Of a stretch of DNA of 12,212 nt, positions 1 through 5,478 are shown in pieces. The notes beneath the pieces are model-generated. The model was not told where the DNA came from and did no database searches. It saw nothing but the letters and a program-made list of their open reading frames with translations. The position numbers were made by a program, and so were the translations under genes. The stretch's first letter is position 1; the number at the start of each line of letters is the position of its first letter. This DNA comes from JBGTLW01 sp964614575 (GTDB taxonomy: Bacteria > Planctomycetota > Phycisphaerae > Phycisphaerales > Phycisphaeraceae): the NCBI GenBank assembly GCA_964614575.1, contig CAZTLX010000131.1, forward strand, positions 1 to 12,212. The letters are read 5' to 3'.

Positions 1-358
1 TGGGCAGGCGGTGGATCTCGTCGATGAACAGGACGTCGCGGGGCTGGAGCTTGGTGAGGATGCCGACCAGGTCGGTGGGCTTGGTCAGCGCGGGCCCGGC
101 GGTGACGGTGAGGTGGGTGGCCATCTCGTGGGCGATGATGTGGGCGAGGGTGGTCTTGCCCAGGCCCGGCGGGCCGTGGAGCAGGACGTGTTCCATCGGC
201 TCGCCGCGCGAGCGCACGGCTTCGAGCGTGATGCGCAGCTTCTCGATGAGCTTGGGCTGGCCGACGTAATCGTCGAGCCGCGTCGGCCGCAGCGAAAGAT
301 TGAACGCCTCCTCGGCGGGGCTCTGTGAATCAGCGGTGACGATGCGTTGGGTGGTCAT
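1..358 (-). CDS. ruvB: Holliday junction branch migration ATPase RuvB, N-terminal part (cut by window edge)
   Basis: Partial gene; the first 119 codons are inside the window and the rest lies beyond position 1. RuvB is the hexameric AAA+ motor that, with RuvA, drives branch migration of Holliday junctions in recombination repair. The translation from the ATG at 358-356 shows the family features in order: an RPTRLDDYVGQ segment (about residues 24-34), the Walker A region HGPPGLGKTTLAHIIAHEM (about 61-79) and the Walker B segment DVLFIDEIHRLP at the visible end. No clear Shine-Dalgarno sequence precedes the ATG, but it fits the family's usual start. The gene lies 23 bases downstream of a broken toxin gene on the same strand. 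No ruvA or ruvC is visible on that side, so ruvB is not preceded by its common partners here. Confidence 0.97.
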   Translation of the reverse strand, partial: MTTQRIVTADSQSPAEEAFNLSLRPTRLDDYVGQPKLIEKLRITLEAVRSRGEPMEHVLLHGPPGLGKTTLAHIIAHEMATHLTVTAGPALTKPTDLVGILTKLQPRDVLFIDEIHRLP

Positions 359-381
359 GGGTAATCAGTCAGGTGGTCCGC

Positions 382-646
382 TCAACGCTGGCGGAGCGGT
401 TGATCGTACTCGGCATGGGTGCCGATCCACAACCAGAAGAACTCGCCATCACGCCATTCACCGACCGCACGGTCATTTCGCGTAACCCGTGCGGACCAAT
501 ACTTCATCATGCGGATGCCTTTGAACTGCCGTGCATGGATGCCCCGGGTCTTCCTGCCATTGCGCGTAGGCCGACACCGCGGCGTTTTGTATCTGCTTGG
601 GGAGGCGATCAAACCGCGTCCAGAAATCGCGGGTACATCTGCTCAT
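382..646 (-). pseudogene. RelE/ParE-like toxin gene broken by a +1 frameshift
   Basis: From the ATG at 646-644 the first frame reads MSRCTRDFWTRFDRLPKQIQ, followed by a helix and EDPGHP. This is the N-terminal pattern of RelE/ParE-family mRNA interferase-like toxins. That frame then degenerates and stops at 475-473. A second frame, shifted by one base, carries the rest of the fold: QFKGIR, YWSARVTRNDRAVGEW and FFWLWIGTHAEYDQPL, ending at the stop at 384-382. The family spacing HPxxxFK is restored if one base is removed between about 526 and 535. The whole stretch is then 264 bases, or 87 residues, which is normal for the family. It is therefore probably a disabled toxin, although a one-base sequencing error would look the same. 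Its start overlaps the stop of the upstream antitoxin-like frame (ATGA), as in intact toxin-antitoxin operons. Confidence 0.8.
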
Positions 647-768
647 GTTGAGAGGAAGTCGCGCAAGTCGTTTTCACGAATAGCGCGATCCAATTCCTCA
701 CTGAGAAAATCCAACCGCCCCGCCGCGGCGTCCTCGGCCATCTGGCGGTCCCAGTCGGCGTCAATCAT
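643..768 (-). CDS. Short antitoxin-like protein, partner of the broken toxin
   Basis: This is a small acidic frame of 41 residues from the ATG at 768-766. It reads MIDADWDRQMAEDAAAGRLD, then FLSEELDRAIRENDL and FLST. The pattern DxDWDRQxxxDxxAGxLDxLxxE is typical of the C-terminal, toxin-contacting part of small antitoxins paired with RelE/ParE toxins. These usually also have about 25-30 more N-terminal residues. An in-frame TTG at 795-793 would give only 50 residues, and the further upstream frame has no recognisable antitoxin sequence. The N-terminus may therefore be lost, or may start at an unusual codon. The TGA stop overlaps the toxin ATG by the ATGA arrangement, implying translational coupling. 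I infer the antitoxin role from the motif and context, not from a full domain. Confidence 0.6.
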   Translation of the reverse strand: MIDADWDRQMAEDAAAGRLDFLSEELDRAIRENDLRDFLST

Positions 769-819
769 CGGCCGGCCGCGAAATCTTCGGCTCAATGTCG
801 TAACGTTCGCCAATTCGGC

Positions 820-825
820 TACAAT
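820..825 (+). promoter_or_regulatory. Candidate -10 element for the exbB-exbD operon
   Basis: TACAAT is a near-consensus sigma-70 -10 hexamer in a locally AT-richer stretch, about 40 bases upstream of the TTG start of the ExbB gene. A start near 832 would give a leader of about 34 bases. No good -35 hexamer lies at 16-18 bases spacing (797-802 reads GTCGTA), so the assignment rests on the -10 and its position only. Confidence 0.4.
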
Positions 826-853
826 GTTTTGTCCAGCCGAATCACTCACACGC

Positions 854-860
854 AAGGGAG
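854..860 (+). promoter_or_regulatory. Strong ribosome binding site that fixes a TTG start for the ExbB gene
   Basis: AAGGGAG lies five bases before TTG at 866-868. This is the best Shine-Dalgarno match in the region. The codon it precedes opens directly into a signal-peptide-like or membrane sequence, whereas upstream in-frame ATG codons would add residues that overlap the toxin-antitoxin remnant on the other strand. Confidence 0.75.
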
Positions 861-865
861 CCGCA

Positions 866-1747
866 TTGCGACATCGATCACACGTTATTCTGCTGTTATT
901 ACTTGTCTTATGCGTGTCTCCCGCCGGCCTGGCCGCGGCACAGGATGATCCCGCCGCCCAGACCGACCCGCTGGCCCTCGCCCCCGCTGAGCGCGAGCTG
1001 GTTCGGGTGGACTGGTTCGAGGAGATGGCCGAGGGCGGCGTCACCATGATCGCCCTGGCCGCGGTCTCGATCGCGCTGCTGGCGTTCATCGGCGAACGCG
1101 CGGTGACGCTGCGCCAAGGCAAGATCGTCCCGCCGGGGCTGTTGAGCCAACTGCTGCCGCTGTTCCACCAGCGGCGGTACGACGAGGTCCGCAAGCTGGC
1201 GAAAGACAAGCCCTCGGCCCTGGCGCACACCGCGACGTTCCTGGTCGAGCACCGCAAGGCCGACCCGCAGATCCTCATGGCCGCGGCCGGGGACCTGGGG
1301 GCCCGCGATATTGTTAAACAGGAGCAGCGCTGCCAGCCGTTCGCGCTCATCGCCGGCATCGCGCCGCTGCTGGGGCTGCTGGGCACGATGATCGGCATGA
1401 TCGAGTCGTTCAAGCTCGTCGAGGTCTTCGGCGATGAGGGCGGCGCGTCGCTGCTGGCCGGGTCGATCTCCAAGGCGCTGATCACCACGGCCGTGGGCCT
1501 GATCCTCGCGATCCCCGCGCTGGTCGCCTACCACTTCTTCAAGCACCGCGCCCACATGATCGGCACCGAACTCGAAGAGGCGACCGAGCAGCTCTTCAAC
1601 GCCTGGTTCCTCACCCCCGCCCCCGCCCCCGCCCACGGAAGCAAAACCTCAAAGCCCGCTCTGCGCGAAGCGAAGACCGGAATCACCCCGCAGGGGACAC
1701 CGAAACCCAAGCCACCCCAACCCCCCGCCCAAACCGAATCGATCTGA
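866..1747 (+). CDS. exbB: ExbB/TolQ/MotA-family proton channel subunit
   Basis: 293 residues from a TTG start with a strong ribosome binding site. It belongs to the MotA/TolQ/ExbB family, which forms the inner-membrane pentamer that uses the proton gradient, together with ExbD-type subunits, to power a periplasmic arm. An N-terminal hydrophobic segment (residues 7-25, ending GLAAAQ) looks like a cleavable signal peptide. The three expected membrane segments follow at about 57-75, 158-179 (IAGIAPLLGLLGTMIGMIES, the most conserved stretch) and 204-224. A soluble cytoplasmic part lies between the first two. The last 44 residues form a Pro/Ala/Lys-rich tail (KPKPPQPPAQ) with no family match that I recognise. 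It is the first gene of a four-gene plus-strand operon, with only nine bases before the next gene. The symbol denotes family; the transported substrate is unknown. Confidence 0.92.
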   Translation: MRHRSHVILLLLLVLCVSPAGLAAAQDDPAAQTDPLALAPAERELVRVDWFEEMAEGGVTMIALAAVSIALLAFIGERAVTLRQGKIVPPGLLSQLLPLFHQRRYDEVRKLAKDKPSALAHTATFLVEHRKADPQILMAAAGDLGARDIVKQEQRCQPFALIAGIAPLLGLLGTMIGMIESFKLVEVFGDEGGASLLAGSISKALITTAVGLILAIPALVAYHFFKHRAHMIGTELEEATEQLFNAWFLTPAPAPAHGSKTSKPALREAKTGITPQGTPKPKPPQPPAQTESI

Positions 1748-1756
1748 CCGACCGCC

Positions 1757-2215
1757 ATGCGCATGCGCCCCAAACAAGACGCCGGTGCCGAGGTGCCCCT
1801 CTCGCCGCTGATCGACTGCGTGTTCCTGCTGCTGATCTTCTTCTTGGTCACCAGCATGATCAAGCGTTACGAGCGGCAGATCCCCGTCACCCTCGCCGAC
1901 CCCACCGCCGCGATCTCCACCCAGACGCAGGAAGACGCGTTCCGCTTCGGCATCGACCGTGAAGGCCAGGCCTATGCGCAGACCGGGGACCGCAGCAAGT
2001 ACGGCGTCGACACCTTCACCCCCATCGCCGACCTACCCGCTTACCTGCAAACCTTCGCGCCGACCCACGGCACGCACAACCCCATCGAGCTGGTCGTGCA
2101 ACGCGGCACGCGCTTCCAGACCGTCATCGACACGCTCGACATCTTCGGGCTGCGGGGCTTCGACAACGTCCGCAGCCGAATCAAGGACGGCCGCATCCGC
2201 GTGGAGGAGGACTGA
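1757..2215 (+). CDS. exbD: ExbD/TolR-family subunit, first copy
   Basis: 152 residues. ExbD/TolR proteins form a dimer inside the ExbB pentamer pore and carry the proton-accepting aspartate. Here the single membrane segment (about residues 15-36, SPLIDCVFLLLIFFLVTSMI) contains that aspartate as Asp20. The periplasmic part (about 40-152) is long for an ExbD, with a central insertion around residues 60-95 (YAQTGDRSKYGVDTFTPI), and then the usual alpha/beta end (VVQRGTRFQTVIDTLDIFGL ... IRVEED). The start is the ATG nine bases after exbB. There is no obvious ribosome binding site, so translation is probably coupled to exbB. A different ExbD copy follows three bases after the stop. Confidence 0.93.
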   Translation: MRMRPKQDAGAEVPLSPLIDCVFLLLIFFLVTSMIKRYERQIPVTLADPTAAISTQTQEDAFRFGIDREGQAYAQTGDRSKYGVDTFTPIADLPAYLQTFAPTHGTHNPIELVVQRGTRFQTVIDTLDIFGLRGFDNVRSRIKDGRIRVEED

Positions 2216-2218
2216 GCT

Positions 2219-2641
2219 ATGCGGATGCGCCGCCGCGCCGATGACAAGGCCGAGGTCTCGATGTCACCGCTGATCGACGCGGTGTTTCTGCTGCTGATTT
2301 TTTTCCTGGTGGCGACGATGCTCAAGCAGGAGGACCGCGACATCGATATCACCCCGCCGCAGTCGCGCAGCGCCGTGAAGCTGCCGCCGGATGACGATGT
2401 GGTGGTGGTCGGCATCGACGCGGCGGGCTTATTTTACTGGCAGGGCCGCCCGGCCACGGCCAACATGATGCACCAGCGGCTGCGCGAGATCGCCGCCGCC
2501 GACCGCGCCCAGCGCATCCGCCTCGACGCCGATGCCGACACGCCGTTCGAGCGCGTCGCCGAGGTGCTGGACATGTGCCGCTTCCGCGGCCTGGAAAACG
2601 TAGGGATCCGCACGTATGACCCGCGCTACAACACCCGCTGA
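2219..2641 (+). CDS. exbD: ExbD/TolR-family subunit, second copy
   Basis: 140 residues, a second ExbD-type protein. The N-terminal layout is the same as in the first copy (MRMR..., AEV, SPLID, then a VFLLLIFFLVATML membrane helix), again with Asp20 in the proton-pathway position. The periplasmic part is shorter and diverged (DDDVVVVGIDAAGLFYWQGR; IRLDADADTPFERVAEVLDM), closer in length to classic ExbD/TolR. The start is three bases after the preceding stop, and GGAGGAGG within the end of the first exbD can serve as ribosome binding site. The 3' end overlaps the next gene by 26 bases. Two non-identical ExbDs in one operon suggest a heterodimer in the pore, but this is inference. Confidence 0.93.
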   Translation: MRMRRRADDKAEVSMSPLIDAVFLLLIFFLVATMLKQEDRDIDITPPQSRSAVKLPPDDDVVVVGIDAAGLFYWQGRPATANMMHQRLREIAAADRAQRIRLDADADTPFERVAEVLDMCRFRGLENVGIRTYDPRYNTR

Positions 2642-4613
2642 ATCCGCGCGCCCCCGCCCGTTCTGGCGGCAGCCGTTGACGTTGTTCGTCGCCGGGTCGG
2701 TCGTGCTGCACCTGGCGCTGCTCCCGGTGCTGCGCCCGCTGCTGGTCAGTGAGCAGGCGGTCGATCTGGCCGAGGAACAGGCACGCACGCAGGAGGTGAC
2801 CGCGCGTGAGCTGGTCCGGCAGCAGCGCGAGCGGGAGCGTCGCGAGAAGCTGAAGCTTGATGAAGACACCGCCCGCCGGCTCGAAGCCGAGGCCCAGCGC
2901 CGCAGGCGTGACGACCTGCGGCAACAGGTCAAGGCGCTGGAGGAAACGCGCGAGCAGATGGAAGCGCTGCGCGTAGCGGCGTTGGAGCAGATCAAACAGC
3001 GCGGCCGGCGGGCGATGATCGAGCGCGAGCTGGCGAAAATAGCCGAGGAACACCGCGAATTGAAGACCGACGTGCGGGACCTGCGAAACACCGACGAGCG
3101 TCGAGCCGGCGACAACGATCGCGTCGGGGCCGAGCACCGGGCGTTAACCGAACGGCTGGAGGCGCTTGCATCGCTGGCCCGTGCGCTGGCCGAAGCCGAA
3201 CCGCCCGCGGGTTCGACGGGCGAGTCCGCCGCGGAAGGCGGCGGCGAGCACGAGGCGGCGGCCGCGGCGGCACAGGAAGCATCGGCCGCGGCCAAGGCGT
3301 TGTCTAAAACCGCCGAGCGCATCGAGGCCCAGCCGGGCAACTCCGACCGCCGCGACCTTGAAGCGGGAAACATCAAGCGTCACGCCCAGCGGCTGGCGGA
3401 GATGGCGGCCAACCTCGAACAGATCGCGCGGGGTGAACCCAACGATACCTCCAGCGCCCAAGGCGATGGCGCGGAGGAACGTCGATTGCGGGCCGAGGCG
3501 CGGCGGGATGCATCGCGATCCGAGTCCGCCGATCAGCTTTACGACCGTGCTAAGGCGCTGGAGGAATCGATGAACCGCGCCGACCGCGACGTGCGTGCGG
3601 CGGAACTGGCGATGAACACCAACCGCAGCTTCCGCGAGGCGCAGTCGAAGCTGACCGACCAGTCGCCCCAACGCCCCGACCTCGCCTCGAAGCTCCGGGG
3701 CGAGGCGTCGCAATCCGTGGGCGAACTCAACCAGTTCCGCGAGGCGTTGGAGCAGGCGGTCGGCCAGACGCGGGACATGGCGACACGCAGCCGGGGCATG
3801 GTCGCGCAGGCCGGCGGGCCGACGAGCACGCAGCGCAACGAAGACGCCGCGGCCCGGATGGCGCGCGAGAACCAGCTCGCCCGCTACGCCCGGCAGTCCG
3901 GCGCGCTGGTCGTCGATCTCACCGGCATCACCGGCGGGGGCATCTCCGATGGCCGCGGCGGCGGGGGCACCGAGGATGACGATGCGCTCGACGACTCCGC
4001 CGAGGGACCGGGGATGAATGTCGTCTTCCAGACCGAAGGCGTCGCGCTGCCCCAGAGCCACGTGCTCCGGCACGCGATGCCCGGCCGCATGTTCACCGAC
4101 GACTCGGGCCGCACCGGCTGGCTCTACCTCGACACGTGGTACGTCATCGGGCCGTGGGAGAACAACCTCGACATCGATTTTGGCAACGTCCACCCGCCCG
4201 AGTACGAGATCGACTTTGATGCCGTGTACACCAACGGCAAGTACGCCGACCAGCCCGACCACCCATACCGCGAGTTGCGCTGGCAATTCACGCAGGCCAG
4301 CCACATCCGCAACCAGCCGCCCAAGGCCCACCCCGCCGCGACGTATTACGCCTACACCGAGGTGTATTCGGACCGCGCGCGGGACGTGCTGATCTCCATC
4401 GGCATCGACGCCGCGGGCCGGCTGTGGGTCAACAACGATCTCGTCTGGGAAGCCCCCGGCCGCTCGGGCTGGCGCCTCGGCGAGGCCTTCCGCAAGGTCC
4501 GGCTGCAGCGCGGGTACAACACCATCCTCGCCCGCGTCGAGAACGGCTCGGGCTCGTGCGTCTGGTCCGTGCTGCTGTGCCCGCCGGAGGTGGTGAAAGC
4601 AGTGGAGGAATGA
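2616..4613 (+). CDS. TonB-like single-span protein with long coiled coil and C-terminal beta-rich domain
   Basis: 665 residues, last gene of the ExbB-ExbD operon, starting inside the second exbD. A single N-terminal membrane segment (about 20-43) contains SVVLH, giving Ser28 and His32. This matches the Ser-x3-His motif by which TonB engages ExbB/ExbD. From about 45 to 430 the protein is charged, with Glu/Arg/Ala-rich heptad-like coiled coil (EEQARTQEVTARELVRQQRE; RRLEAEAQRRRRDDLRQQVK), broken by an Ala/Gly-rich stretch near 195-225. A Gly/Asp-rich linker (about 438-465) leads to a final domain at 480-660: GWLYLDTWYVIGPWENN, then GIDAAGRLWVNNDLVWE, then GYNTILARVENGSGSCVWSV. That last part resembles PA14- or galactose-binding-type beta sandwiches. 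Cys648 and Cys655 could form a disulfide. I see no TonB C-terminal domain. The role is inferred to be the periplasmic effector arm of the motor; its partner is unknown. Confidence 0.8.
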   Translation: MTRATTPAESARPRPFWRQPLTLFVAGSVVLHLALLPVLRPLLVSEQAVDLAEEQARTQEVTARELVRQQRERERREKLKLDEDTARRLEAEAQRRRRDDLRQQVKALEETREQMEALRVAALEQIKQRGRRAMIERELAKIAEEHRELKTDVRDLRNTDERRAGDNDRVGAEHRALTERLEALASLARALAEAEPPAGSTGESAAEGGGEHEAAAAAAQEASAAAKALSKTAERIEAQPGNSDRRDLEAGNIKRHAQRLAEMAANLEQIARGEPNDTSSAQGDGAEERRLRAEARRDASRSESADQLYDRAKALEESMNRADRDVRAAELAMNTNRSFREAQSKLTDQSPQRPDLASKLRGEASQSVGELNQFREALEQAVGQTRDMATRSRGMVAQAGGPTSTQRNEDAAARMARENQLARYARQSGALVVDLTGITGGGISDGRGGGGTEDDDALDDSAEGPGMNVVFQTEGVALPQSHVLRHAMPGRMFTDDSGRTGWLYLDTWYVIGPWENNLDIDFGNVHPPEYEIDFDAVYTNGKYADQPDHPYRELRWQFTQASHIRNQPPKAHPAATYYAYTEVYSDRARDVLISIGIDAAGRLWVNNDLVWEAPGRSGWRLGEAFRKVRLQRGYNTILARVENGSGSCVWSVLLCPPEVVKAVEE

Positions 4614-4614
4614 A

Positions 4615-4635
4615 CCCACTCGCGGAGCGGGTGGG
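4615..4635 (+). terminator. GC-rich hairpin between convergent genes
   Basis: CCCACTCGC, loop GGA, GCGGGTGGG. As plus-strand RNA all nine pairs form (one G-U) directly after the stop of the TonB-like gene. The minus-strand version has one mismatch. There is no T tract, so it is at best a weak or factor-dependent terminator for the plus-strand operon. Confidence 0.45.
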
Positions 4636-4654
4636 CGTTCCGGCGGGGGGCCGG

Positions 4655-5383
4655 TCAGGCCTTGGCCAGCACGATGTCGAACACGCCACTTCTGTATTTG
4701 CCCCGATCGGTCGTCTGCTCCCGCAGCTCGATGATCAGCGAGTCCCTGATGAAATGGTCGGTTTTCTGGTGCGGGTCGCCCCGGAAGTAGAGCTGGGTGA
4801 TGAGCGTGCGGTAGCCGGGCACGCGGACGAGGTAGTGGATGTGCGGCGGCCGCCAGGTCTGCGGGCCGATCTTGTAAGGCCCGGGGTGGATCGTCTCGTA
4901 CTCGTACCGCCCCTGCTCATCGGTGAGGATGCGGGCGCGGTTGGTGAACACGTCCGGCCTGGGTGGGTGGCGCGGGTCGTCGTTGTCGTAACGCCCCGCG
5001 TGGTTCGCCTGCCAGATGTCGAGCGTCGCGCCAGCCAACGGCTTACGCGTGTCCAGCGCCCAGAGCGTCCCGGTGATCAGCAGCACGTCGCCGGGTTCGA
5101 GCGGCGGGGTGATCTTGCCGCGGTACGGCGCGCCCGCGCGGTGGAACGGGCCGAGGATGTTGTCTTCGGTCGCCGCCCACTTCGGCTGATCACCGTCGCC
5201 GGCGGGTGCCCGCTGCGGGTCTTCACCGTTGGCGGTCAGGTAGTCGCCATAAGAACCGAGCTCGCCGGAGGCCGGCGTCGCCTGCGCCCCCGCCCGCAGC
5301 GTGAGAGCGCCCGACCCCACCGTCGCGAGGCCGAGCGCGGCGTGCTTGAACAGGTCCCGTCGGGTGGGTGAATGGTTTGGCAT
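4655..5383 (-). CDS. Tat-exported intradiol ring-cleavage dioxygenase family protein
   Basis: 242 residues. Intradiol dioxygenases (catechol 1,2- and protocatechuate 3,4-dioxygenase family) are non-heme Fe(III) enzymes that split the ring of catechols between the two hydroxyls. The expected 2-Tyr/2-His iron site is present: Tyr132 (HAGRYDNDD), Tyr170 (HPGPYKIG), and His181 and His183 (RPPHIHYLV). The N-terminus is a twin-arginine signal (TRRDLFKHAALGLATVGSGA), so the enzyme probably acts folded outside the cytoplasm. The start at 5383 places the twin arginines near residue 8; the ribosome binding site is weak. The body is about the length of one catalytic subunit. The gene stands alone, converges with the ExbB operon, and is separated from the upstream gene by an intrinsic terminator. 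No other aromatic-degradation gene is visible, so the substrate is open. Confidence 0.9.
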   Translation of the reverse strand: MPNHSPTRRDLFKHAALGLATVGSGALTLRAGAQATPASGELGSYGDYLTANGEDPQRAPAGDGDQPKWAATEDNILGPFHRAGAPYRGKITPPLEPGDVLLITGTLWALDTRKPLAGATLDIWQANHAGRYDNDDPRHPPRPDVFTNRARILTDEQGRYEYETIHPGPYKIGPQTWRPPHIHYLVRVPGYRTLITQLYFRGDPHQKTDHFIRDSLIIELREQTTDRGKYRSGVFDIVLAKA

Positions 5384-5423
5384 GATGGCTTTGACGCTTG
5401 AATCCGTTACCGGTTCGATCTAA

Positions 5424-5451
5424 ATGAAAACTCCCGCCTTCACAGCGGGAG
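5424..5451 (-). terminator. Intrinsic terminator after the 527-residue secreted protein gene
   Basis: Read on the minus strand: CTCCCGC, loop TGTGAAG, GCGGGAG, then TTTTCATTT. A seven-pair GC-rich stem followed immediately by a T-rich tract, about 28 bases past the stop at 5479, makes this a convincing rho-independent terminator. It isolates the downstream dioxygenase gene, which would then need its own promoter in the 40 bases before its start; I see no clear one. Confidence 0.85.
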
Positions 5452-5478
5452 CGGTTGAGCGTGGTCTTCGCAGACCCT

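Noticed and set aside
419..865. N-terminal extension of the ExbB gene to an upstream ATG
   Set aside because: The extension overlaps the toxin-antitoxin remnant in antisense and has no family sequence. The TTG at 866 has a strong ribosome binding site and leads straight into a signal-peptide-like segment.
3144..4619. 491-codon minus-strand frame opposite the TonB-like gene
   Set aside because: Mirror of a coiled-coil gene; no motifs, and the plus-strand frame has operon overlap and recognisable features.
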